Shown here piece after piece: positions 1-5,100 of a DNA stretch of 5,100 nucleotides; the first letter of the stretch is position 1; the number at the start of each line of letters is the position of its first letter. The notes beneath the pieces were generated by a model. That model searched no databases. It saw only the letters and a program-made list of their open reading frames with translations, and was not told the origin of the DNA. The position numbers and the translations under genes were made by a program. This stretch comes from Acetobacteraceae bacterium (GTDB lineage: Bacteria; Pseudomonadota; Alphaproteobacteria; Acetobacterales; Acetobacteraceae). Location: assembly GCA_025356735.1 (NCBI GenBank), contig JANXRT010000269.1, positions 1 to 5,100 of the forward strand, written 5' to 3'.

Positions 1-1089
1 GGCGCGTTCTACGCGCCCGAGGCCTTCGACATCGGTACGCCCGGCAATATTCACGGCGCAAGCCTTGTCGAAATGTCGCTCGGCGTCGCGATCGGTGCGT
101 TGACCTTCACCGGCTCGGTGATCGCGTTCCTGAAGCTGTCGGGCCGCATGAGCGGATCCCCGATCATTCTGCCGGCACGGCACATCATCAACATCGCGCT
201 GGCGCTGGCACTGATATTCTTCATCGTCGGCCTCGTGATCTCCGGCAGCGCGCTCGACTTCTGGCTGATCACCATCATCGCGCTGGTGCTCGGCGCGCTT
301 CTGATCGTCCCGATCGGCGGCGCCGACATGCCGGTCGTGATCTCGATGCTGAACTCCTATTCGGGCTGGGCCGCCGCCGGCATCGGCTTCACCATCCAGA
401 ACCTGGCGCTGATCATCACCGGCTCGCTTGTCGGCGCGTCGGGCGCGATCCTGTCCTACATCATGTGCAAGGGCATGAACCGGTCGATCCTCAACGTGCT
501 GCTCGGCGGCTTCGGCACCGACGTCGGCATCGCCTCGGCGGCCGGCGCCGGCGGCGACAAGACCGTCAAGCCGGGCTCGGCCGAGGACGCGGCATTCATC
601 ATGAAGAATGCCTCCAAGGTCATCATCGTGCCCGGCTACGGCATGGCGGTGGCCCAGGCCCAGCACGCGTTGCGCGAAATGGCCGACACGCTGAAAAAGG
701 AGGGCGTCGAGGTCAAGTATGCCATCCACCCGGTGGCGGGCCGCATGCCCGGCCACATGAACGTGCTGCTGGCCGAGGCCAACGTGCCGTACGACGAGGT
801 GTTCGAACTGGAGCAGATCAACAACGAGTTCAGCACCGCCGACGTGGTCTACGTCATCGGCGCCAACGACGTGACCAACCCGGCCGCCAAGACCGACACC
901 GCCTCGCCGATCTACGGCATGCCGATCCTGGAAGTGGACAAGGCGCGCACCGTGCTGTTCATCAAGCGCTCGCTGGCCTCAGGGTACGCGGGGGTGGAGA
1001 ACGAACTGTTCTTCCGGCCTAATACGATGATGCTGTTTGCGGATGCCAAGAAGATGACCGAGGAGATCGTTCAGGCTTTGAATCACTAG
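1..1089 (+). CDS. pntB: NAD(P) transhydrogenase subunit beta, C-terminal 362 residues (5' end outside window)
   Basis: This is the beta subunit of the inner-membrane proton-translocating transhydrogenase, which moves hydride from NADH to NADP+ using proton-motive force. The frame is open from base 1, and the first in-frame ATG at 73 is internal, so the gene is cut by the window edge. About 95 N-terminal residues are missing compared with the 462-residue E. coli protein. In window numbering, hydrophobic helices lie near residues 21-45, 62-80, 87-107 and 121-155, followed by the NADP(H)-binding domain III. Family signatures are easy to see: GGADMPVV (106-113), SMLNSYSGWAAA, LSYIMCKGMNRS, GGFGTD, GYGMAVAQAQ (212-221), IHPVAGRMPGHMNVLLAEA (242-260), GANDVTNPAA (287-296) and SGYAGVEN. 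All match E. coli PntB closely. The genes for the alpha subunit(s) are expected just upstream. The product supplies NADPH, which biosynthesis including PHB formation uses. I see no frameshift or lost key residue. Confidence 0.97.
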   Translation, partial: GAFYAPEAFDIGTPGNIHGASLVEMSLGVAIGALTFTGSVIAFLKLSGRMSGSPIILPARHIINIALALALIFFIVGLVISGSALDFWLITIIALVLGALLIVPIGGADMPVVISMLNSYSGWAAAGIGFTIQNLALIITGSLVGASGAILSYIMCKGMNRSILNVLLGGFGTDVGIASAAGAGGDKTVKPGSAEDAAFIMKNASKVIIVPGYGMAVAQAQHALREMADTLKKEGVEVKYAIHPVAGRMPGHMNVLLAEANVPYDEVFELEQINNEFSTADVVYVIGANDVTNPAAKTDTASPIYGMPILEVDKARTVLFIKRSLASGYAGVENELFFRPNTMMLFADAKKMTEEIVQALNH

Positions 1090-1099
1090 CAAGAAGGAA

Positions 1100-1121
1100 G
1101 GCTGGGGCTCTGCCCCTAGCC
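1100..1121 (+). terminator. GC-rich hairpin 11 bases after pntB, possible terminator
   Basis: GGCTGGGGC (1100-1108) pairs with GCCCC-T-AGCC (1112-1121) around a TCT loop: nine base pairs with one bulged T. There is no T-run directly after it, so it is not a textbook intrinsic terminator. It could act as a 3' stabilising or Rho-assisted structure for the pntB message. GGGCTC (1105-1110) can instead pair with GAGCCC (1133-1138), so two folds compete. GGGGCTCTGCCCC-type elements are, from memory, frequent between genes in Acetobacteraceae. Confidence 0.45.
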
Positions 1122-1194
1122 CGTCAATGGCGGAGCCCTTGAAGTCCGTCCTTTAGTTGAGGAAGACGATTCAACACGTCGGCTCGGGTACTAC

Positions 1195-1200
1195 TTGACA
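1195..1200 (+). promoter_or_regulatory. Perfect TTGACA -35 hexamer without a convincing -10
   Basis: TTGACA lies 67 bases before the ATG of the following gene. At 16-18 bases downstream the sequence is GGGAAC/GGAACG, which does not resemble a -10. TCTTAT (1224-1229) is too far away, with a 23-base spacer. It may be a weak or activator-dependent promoter, or a chance match. Confidence 0.22.
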
Positions 1201-1210
1201 TCTTTGGATC

Positions 1211-1252
1211 AAAAGCGGGAACGTCTTATTAGAAGGACGCAACCGTTTTTTT
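1211..1252 (+). terminator. Nested hairpin with T7 tract just before the next gene; terminator or attenuator candidate
   Basis: AAAAGCGG (1211-1218) pairs with CCGTTTTT (1243-1250), one pair being G-U. A 3x3 internal loop (GAA/CAA) follows, then CGTCTT (1222-1227) pairs with AAGGACG (1233-1239) with one bulged G around an ATTAG loop. The T-run covers 1246-1252 and ends 15 bases before the ATG at 1268. It could end pntB read-through or attenuate the downstream pair. The lower stem is partly A/T, so its stability is moderate. Confidence 0.4.
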
Positions 1253-1267
1253 GAACAGCACTCGCCG

Positions 1268-2947
1268 ATGTCGTACCTAAGCGTTGAACGGATGACATCT
1301 TCCGGTGATCTGCGCATCGTTCATGGCGCCTGCCAAATTCATGTCTGCGCCATCCTTGACCTGATCACGACGGAGCTTCGCAGCAAGCGTGTGCGCATCC
1401 TGCACGTCGTCGCGCCAGCCCATGGCAAGCTCGGGCTGACCGAGTTGATCTCCCAGTTGGCCGGTAATCCGCCATCGCAGGCAGTAGCCGCCAATGTGCC
1501 AACAGACGGCGACGTGGAGCGGGCGCATCATCTGCTGACGACATTGGACAAAGGCTGCGATCACATCCTGTTGCTGATCGAAGGGGCGCAGTCGCTGCAG
1601 CCCACCGCGTTGCGCTACATCCAGCATGTCTCCCGGACCACGCCGCATCTGCGCCTCGCCCTCGTCGGCGCGGATGAGCCGGCCATGTTGCGTGACGCGG
1701 AATTCACCGCCCTGAGCCGTCGCGCCGCGACCGAACTTCGCCTGGACGAGCACGCGGTGAGCGCCGAGGCCTCGTTGAGGTCGGCATTGTCATCCGTGCG
1801 GCCACCCGGCGCCGCGACGCCCGAGACCATTTCCGTTGATGCGGGCGGGCTGCCGCCGACGCCACCCCAGTGGATGACAACGGACTTGTCACAGGCCGCA
1901 ACCGAGCGGCAGCCGCGAGCCGGCGGGCGCAACTGGGCGGCGATGGCCATGCTGAGCCTTGTCGCCCTGACCGGAACGGGGGCATGGTGGCATCATCTGG
2001 CCGCAACCCAGGCCTTGAGCGGTACTGACGTCGGCGTCATGCGCGTGTCGGAGACATTGCCGAACGATGGAGCGGTGCGGGTCGAGACCATGCCGGTTTC
2101 CGAAGCGGCAGGCGCCTTGGTGGACAGACCACGGCCCGCATTGGACGACGATCCGCCCGTCGCGGTGGTTGCGGCTTCGGTTGCCGAGTCCATCCCAGCC
2201 CCGCCTGAAATCGGCAAGCCTGCTCCGGCACCCCCGCCGACGCCAGCCGAGGCGGTCACTGCCCCCTCTCCGCCGCAGCCGTTGCCGGCTGCGGCGCCGA
2301 AGGAAGCGGGTGACGACGAAGCCTTGAAAGCGGAGCCGCGTTCAGCCGATTCCGCTCCTGACCAGGTCTTGGATCCGTTGCCCGCTTCGGCCAGCGGCAG
2401 CCCTCCCGGTCCGGCTCCGACGACGCACGACCAGGCTGGCATCGAACCGCCTCTTTCGCCGCCGCCCGCTGTGGCCGCGCCGGATGTGGCGCCGACGGCA
2501 ATTCCCGAAGTGACGGCGCCCCGGTCGGAGGGTCCGGCGCGGCAGGATGACGCCTCCTCGCTTGCCAAGGCCATGGAGAAAAGCGTTTCGCCGGATGTGC
2601 CCCAAGCTGCGACGCTCCCTGCCGCGACGGAAATCGTGGCGGCGTCAGTCCCGATTAAACAAGCACCGGCGATCGCCGACGGGGAAGTCACGCGAGCGGA
2701 CCGCCTTCTGGACGCAGGTGATATTTCCGGCGCCCGCCGTTGGTACGAGCATGCCGCGGGGAAGGGTTCGGCGATCGCCGCCACCTCGCTCGGCAAGACC
2801 TATGATCCGAACGTCCTGATCAAGTGGCACCTTGTTGGCGGCGTTGCCGCCGATCCCGAAAAGGCGCGGCTCTGGTACGAGAAGGGCGCCGTGATGGGCG
2901 ATCGCGATGCCGCCTCCTTGCTTGCCGCACTCAACGCAGGACACTGA
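1268..2947 (+). CDS. Bitopic membrane protein: degenerate ExeA-like AAA domain, one TM helix, Pro/Ala linker, C-terminal Sel1 repeats
   Basis: The encoded protein has 559 residues and no recognised gene name. Residues 20-165 resemble the ExeA/GspA/DamX AAA ATPase fold. HVVAPAHGKLGL (46-57) sits where the P-loop should be, LLLIEGAQSL (101-110) where Walker B LLIDEAQ should be, and LRLALVG (128-134) matches the following strand. Key residues are changed: the first P-loop Gly is Val48, the Ser/Thr after GK is Leu55, and the Walker B Asp-Glu pair is Glu105-Gly106. ATP hydrolysis is therefore unlikely. A single membrane helix (223-241) follows basic residues, which suggests the N-terminus is cytoplasmic. 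About 225 Pro/Ala-rich residues (245-470) look disordered and long enough to span the periplasm. Residues 474-558 hold Sel1-like helices (ARRWYEHAAGKG, KARLWYEKGAVMGD) with a TYDPNVL motif between them. The start is uncertain: no Shine-Dalgarno precedes 1268, and ATG 1292 (Met9) is an alternative. The stop is one base from the next gene's ATG, so the two are surely co-translated. A scaffold or signalling role is inference. Confidence 0.85.
   Translation: MSYLSVERMTSSGDLRIVHGACQIHVCAILDLITTELRSKRVRILHVVAPAHGKLGLTELISQLAGNPPSQAVAANVPTDGDVERAHHLLTTLDKGCDHILLLIEGAQSLQPTALRYIQHVSRTTPHLRLALVGADEPAMLRDAEFTALSRRAATELRLDEHAVSAEASLRSALSSVRPPGAATPETISVDAGGLPPTPPQWMTTDLSQAATERQPRAGGRNWAAMAMLSLVALTGTGAWWHHLAATQALSGTDVGVMRVSETLPNDGAVRVETMPVSEAAGALVDRPRPALDDDPPVAVVAASVAESIPAPPEIGKPAPAPPPTPAEAVTAPSPPQPLPAAAPKEAGDDEALKAEPRSADSAPDQVLDPLPASASGSPPGPAPTTHDQAGIEPPLSPPPAVAAPDVAPTAIPEVTAPRSEGPARQDDASSLAKAMEKSVSPDVPQAATLPAATEIVAASVPIKQAPAIADGEVTRADRLLDAGDISGARRWYEHAAGKGSAIAATSLGKTYDPNVLIKWHLVGGVAADPEKARLWYEKGAVMGDRDAASLLAALNAGH
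2938..2941 (+). promoter_or_regulatory. Ribosome binding site that fixes the start of the TAXI receptor gene
   Basis: AGGA lies seven bases before ATG 2949, inside the last codons of the upstream gene. It supports 2949 over the in-frame ATG at 2907. The 2907 start would overlap the upstream gene and put 14 polar residues in front of the signal peptide. Confidence 0.7.
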
Positions 2948-2948
2948 C

Positions 2949-4010
2949 ATGGTTGTTTCCCGACGCTCGATGGTGGCGACCCTGCTTTCCAGTCCGGCTG
3001 CCCTTCCGGCTTTGGCGGCGGTTCCGCGGACGCAGGCCGCATCGCTGACGGTACCAGGAAACCCAATTCCGATCGGGCTGATGACGGGCGAGATCGCCGG
3101 CACCTTCATTCAGGTCGGAAACGACATCGCCGAGGTCGTTGACAGCCCCGACATGCGGATTTTGCCGATCATCGGCAAAGGATCGTTGCAGAACCTGCTC
3201 GATCTGGTCGACGTGCGCGGGGTCGATCTGGCCTTCGCCGCCGCCGACACGTTGACCTACGCGGCGAAGGCCCATCCCGATCTGCCGGGCCGCATCCAAT
3301 ACATTTGCAAGCTATACGACAACGAGGTCCATGTCCTTGCCGGACCGGACATCACGCGGATCGAGGACCTGAAAGACAAGGTGGTCAACATAGACGTGGT
3401 CGGCAGCGGCACCGCCGTGACGTCGGCCGTGCTGTTCCGCGCGCTCGACATCCCGGCGCGCTTCGTCAACAACACGCCGACCAAGGGCCTGGAGATGCTG
3501 AAGGCCGGCGAGGTCGCGGCGATCACCTATGCGGCCGGCAAGCCTGCCAGGTTGTTCACCCAGCCGCTTCCGGCGGGGTTGCACCTGGTGCCGATCCCGC
3601 TGAACGACGAGTTGGCGAAATCCTACCTTCCCGGGTCATTCCTGCATGAGGATTATCCTGGGCTGGTTCCGCCGCAAGCCTCCGTCGATACCATCGCGGT
3701 CGGAGTGGCGCTCGCCTGTTTCGGCTGGCCTCCCGGTACGGAACGCTATCGTAATCTGAACCGCTTTGTGGAGTTGTTCTTTTCCAAGTTTCCGGAACTT
3801 CTCAAGCCACCCCATCATCCGAAATGGAAGGACGTGAACCTTGCCTCCCAGATTCCGGGATGGCGAAGGTTTCAGCCGGTTGCCGGCCTGCTGGCGGCCG
3901 CTCGATCCTCGGAAGAATTCTCGAGGTTTTTGGACACCCGCCACAATGATCTGAGCCCCGCCCAACGGCAGGGGTTGATCGACGAGTTCCGCCGCACCGT
4001 TGCTCGCTGA
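2949..4010 (+). CDS. TAXI-family TRAP-type periplasmic solute-binding protein, no adjacent permease
   Basis: The encoded 353-residue protein is a periplasmic receptor of the TAXI/NMT1-like class, which normally delivers carboxylate-type or amino-acid ligands to a fused TRAP permease. The N-terminus is an export signal with a twin-arginine-like SRRSMV (4-9), a hydrophobic stretch (about 10-25) and probable cleavage near residue 30; there is no lipobox Cys. The mature part begins with PIGLMTGEIAGTFIQVGNDIA (41-61), the typical TAXI opening. GKGSLQNLLDLVDVRGVDLAF (76-96), LYDNEVHVLA (122-131), IEDLKDKVVNIDVVGSGTA (138-156) and LKAGEVAAITYAAGKPARL (184-202) then follow the usual order of the two-lobe fold. 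Length is normal for the family. The ligand cannot be read from the sequence. The gene is coupled to the upstream Sel1 membrane protein with one base between stop and start, and no TRAP permease follows: the next gene is convergent. It may serve a distant permease, or act as a sensor with its partner (inference). Confidence 0.92.
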   Translation: MVVSRRSMVATLLSSPAALPALAAVPRTQAASLTVPGNPIPIGLMTGEIAGTFIQVGNDIAEVVDSPDMRILPIIGKGSLQNLLDLVDVRGVDLAFAAADTLTYAAKAHPDLPGRIQYICKLYDNEVHVLAGPDITRIEDLKDKVVNIDVVGSGTAVTSAVLFRALDIPARFVNNTPTKGLEMLKAGEVAAITYAAGKPARLFTQPLPAGLHLVPIPLNDELAKSYLPGSFLHEDYPGLVPPQASVDTIAVGVALACFGWPPGTERYRNLNRFVELFFSKFPELLKPPHHPKWKDVNLASQIPGWRRFQPVAGLLAAARSSEEFSRFLDTRHNDLSPAQRQGLIDEFRRTVAR

Positions 4011-4050
4011 GCTTCAGCACCGCCTGCGTGGATTGATCCGTTAGGAAGAA

Positions 4051-4084
4051 AACGGCCGGTCATGCGTGGGCATGGCCGGCCGTT
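4051..4084 (-). terminator. Strong hairpin between convergent genes, intrinsic terminator of the phasin gene
   Basis: AACGGCCGG (4051-4059) pairs perfectly with CCGGCCGTT (4076-4084). Inside, CATGC (4061-4065) pairs with GCATG (4070-4074) around a GTGG loop, giving about 15 base pairs with one T/G step. On the minus strand the stem runs into TTTTCTTCC, a reasonable U-rich tail, and it starts 18 bases after the phasin stop. On the plus strand it is followed only by TTCGG, so it is a weaker terminator for the TAXI gene, though it may serve both. Confidence 0.8.
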
Positions 4085-4101
4085 CGGTGAACAGGTGAGG
4101 A

Positions 4102-4770
4102 TTACTCTGCGGCGTTCTGGCGGCGCTGCTGGTTGTGGGCTTCAAGCGGGCGGGCGGCCTCGTCTGCGGTGCGGCGGATAGCCTCGACCAAGGTGGCGGT
4201 GCCCTGCATCAGCGTGTCGAGATATTCACGCATGAAGCGCTGCTGCAGCTCGACGATCGCCGTCGGGTTGCCCATACGGAACAGCTCCTGCGCAGCGCGC
4301 ACGTTGGTCTGCACGACGCCTTCGACCAGGCCGGTCAGGCTCTGCTGCACGTCCCGCAGGCCGCCCTCGGCGGCTTTCGGCAGCTCGAACAGCTTGTTCA
4401 TGTGCTCCGACGTGCCGCGGCTGGCTTCGGCGATCTTGCGGCTTGCCTCCTCGAACGTTTGGGCGGCGTCGCCGGCAATCTTCCGGTTGCCTTCAGCGAC
4501 CGCCTCGGTGCTGCGGCGCAGGGTTTCGCTGGTGGCTTCGGCGTTGCGGCGCATCGCCTCGGCCCCAGCCTGCGCACCCTGGCGCGTCATGTCGGCCGTG
4601 ACCTCGGCGGTTTGACGCATCGCTTCGCCGGTGGCGCGGCTGCCCTGCTGCATCGCCTCGGCACCCTGGCGTGCCGCGCCGTTGCCGGCGGCGGCCATCT
4701 GGGCCGCAATTGGCTTGAAGTCTTGCGGCGGGTTGAGTTTGGTATCCTGAGGCTTGTTGATGTCAGCCAT
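4102..4770 (-). CDS. Phasin, PHA granule-associated protein with 11-residue repeats
   Basis: The encoded 222-residue phasin coats polyhydroxyalkanoate granules in the cytoplasm, controlling their size and number and shielding the polymer surface. The chain begins MADINKPQDTK. Residues 36-123 form eight consecutive 11-residue units with no gaps, such as TGEAMRQTAEV, GAEAMRRNAEA and TSETLRRSTEA: Ala-rich, amphipathic and free of proline. The C-terminal part (about 124-215) looks like the Phasin_2 family, with LFELPKAAEGG, TNVRAAQELFRMGNP, ELQQRFMREYLDTLMQG and RTADEAARPLEAH. There is no signal peptide or membrane helix, as expected. The start at 4770 is chosen because AGGA lies seven bases upstream. 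An in-frame ATG at 4827 would add 19 atypical residues and run through the predicted operator. The gene is convergent with the TAXI gene and probably monocistronic. It is probably repressed by PhaR when no polymer is present. Product call is firm; the symbol phaP would fit but paralogues are common. Confidence 0.9.
   Translation of the reverse strand: MADINKPQDTKLNPPQDFKPIAAQMAAAGNGAARQGAEAMQQGSRATGEAMRQTAEVTADMTRQGAQAGAEAMRRNAEATSETLRRSTEAVAEGNRKIAGDAAQTFEEASRKIAEASRGTSEHMNKLFELPKAAEGGLRDVQQSLTGLVEGVVQTNVRAAQELFRMGNPTAIVELQQRFMREYLDTLMQGTATLVEAIRRTADEAARPLEAHNQQRRQNAAE
4402..4665 (-). repeat. Eight tandem 33-base (11-codon) units inside the phasin gene
   Basis: The protein repeats every 11 residues from 36 to 123, with a common pattern of (T/G)(A/S/G)E-A-(M/L)-R-(R/Q)-x-(A/T)-E-A. 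At DNA level the best conserved piece is CATCGC(C/T)TCG, found at 4552, 4618 and 4651, spaced 66 and 33 bases apart. Other units have diverged in bases while keeping the amino-acid pattern, so the repeat is old and under protein-level selection. Confidence 0.8.
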
Positions 4771-4777
4771 TTCGATT

Positions 4778-4781
4778 TCCT
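4778..4781 (-). promoter_or_regulatory. Shine-Dalgarno of the phasin gene
   Basis: On the minus strand AGGA (within CAGGAAATCGAA) stands seven bases before ATG 4770. It decides the start against the upstream in-frame ATG at 4827, which has no such site. Confidence 0.75.
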
Positions 4782-4800
4782 GTTGCGGTATATTGATGGG

Positions 4801-4826
4801 TGCAGATGCAAGTATATTGCATTGCA
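4801..4826 (-). promoter_or_regulatory. TGC-rich palindrome upstream of the phasin gene, probable PhaR operator
   Basis: The core is ATGCAA (4806-4811), five bases, then TTGCAT (4817-4822). The arms extend outward by TGCA on both sides (4801-4804 and 4823-4826), with one unpaired G at 4805. PhaR, the PHA-sensing repressor of alphaproteobacteria such as Paracoccus and Rhodobacter, is known to bind TGC-rich sites in front of phasin genes. The minus strand of 4811-4816 reads TATACT, a good -10 hexamer inside the palindrome. No clear -35 sits 17 bases upstream (CTATAT). Binding here would block the polymerase or early transcription. The regulator itself is not in the window. Confidence 0.6.
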
Positions 4827-4839
4827 CAACGCGATATAG

Positions 4840-5100
4840 TTAGATTTTAAACTATAATACACTCACGTTATCGTGCGTTATTGCAAATTCGATACTAAAA
4901 ATCATGACAATCACATGTCAGGCACATATATCTATTAATATTTAGACGATGTTGACCCTAATAAAAATTGTAATGTCCAACTTGCCTGGATCACAACTGT
5001 CCACGTCCAATTTTTGGCGACTCTATCAACCTTGGCAAATGATAACTTATTAGCTTATTGCCCATCATCATCAAGCAACGCAGCCAATGATGGATTGTCA
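4840..5100. other. AT-rich intergenic stretch (about 36% GC by hand count)
   Basis: I see no complete gene on either strand. The part nearest the phasin gene is very A/T-rich, with TATTAT and TATAGT on the minus strand (around 4851-4859) as alternative -10 elements. Small inverted repeats are present (TGACA 4905-4909 with TGTCA 4916-4920; GGCAA 5034-5038 with TTGCC 5058-5062). Three GTCCA words occur at 4975, 4999 and 5005. None is strong enough to name. A minus-strand frame open from 5099 to the stop at 5055-5057 might be the tail of a neighbouring gene. Confidence 0.6.

Noticed and set aside
465..1022. 185-codon plus-strand open frame inside pntB
   Set aside because: It is an off-frame shadow of pntB with an extreme Arg/Gly/Ala-rich composition, caused by high GC. 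The pntB frame matches the known protein throughout.
1218..1247. EcfG-type general stress promoter (GGAAC ... CGTT) before the membrane-protein gene
   Set aside because: GGAAC (1218-1222) and CGTT (1244-1247) are present but 21 bases apart, longer than the usual 16-18 for such promoters.
1993..2796. 267-codon minus-strand open frame opposite the Pro/Ala linker
   Set aside because: It is rich in Gly/Ala/Ser with no domain. Long antisense frames are expected opposite GC-rich Pro/Ala codons.
2907..2948. Upstream in-frame start of the TAXI receptor at ATG 2907
   Set aside because: It overlaps the end of the previous gene and would place polar residues before the signal peptide. ATG 2949 has a ribosome site and gives a normal export signal.
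4771..4827. Longer phasin start at ATG 4827
   Set aside because: It has no Shine-Dalgarno, would translate through the palindromic operator, and adds a 19-residue leader unlike other phasins. ATG 4770 has AGGA at proper spacing.
4135..4839. 234-codon plus-strand open frame opposite the phasin gene
   Set aside because: It mirrors the phasin repeats on the other strand. The minus-strand frame has a ribosome site, a terminator and a recognisable phasin domain; this one has none of these.
5034..5062. GGCAA/TTGCC inverted repeat as a terminator or protein site
   Set aside because: Only five perfect pairs enclose a 19-base loop, and no T-run follows on either strand.

Overview
The window comes from a GC-rich, polyhydroxyalkanoate-making alphaproteobacterium. 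The evidence is the genes themselves: a proton-translocating transhydrogenase beta subunit, a TAXI-type periplasmic receptor and a phasin of the alphaproteobacterial type, all with strong G/C bias at third codon positions. A GGGGCTCTGCCCC-like hairpin after the first gene is reminiscent of Acetobacteraceae/Rhodospirillales intergenic DNA. That finer placement is a guess.

Layout. Positions 1-1089 (+) hold the last 362 codons of pntB, cut by the window edge. A 178-base gap follows, with a GC-rich hairpin and, just before the next gene, a second nested hairpin ending in seven T residues; an upstream segment could compete for its pairing. Next come two tightly coupled plus-strand genes with one base between stop and start. 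The first (1268-2947) encodes a bitopic membrane protein: a decayed ExeA/GspA-like AAA domain, one membrane helix, a long Pro/Ala linker and a C-terminal Sel1-repeat region. The second (2949-4010) encodes an exported TAXI-family solute receptor with no TRAP permease gene beside it. A strong hairpin at 4051-4084 separates this pair from a convergent minus-strand phasin gene (4102-4770).

The phasin contains eight gapless 11-residue repeats followed by a conserved phasin domain. Its upstream region has a TGC-rich palindrome that looks like a binding site for the PHA-responsive repressor PhaR. The last 260 bases are about 36% GC, far below the rest, with no complete gene seen.

How the genes may work together. 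PntB converts proton-motive force into NADPH, and NADPH drives PHB synthesis, so pntB and the phasin share a metabolic theme, but they are not one operon. The best candidate for something not well described is the 1268-4010 pair: a periplasmic ligand-binding receptor co-expressed with a transmembrane protein whose ATPase motifs are lost and whose Sel1 repeats are predicted to face the periplasm. I infer a sensing or scaffolding module, not a transporter.
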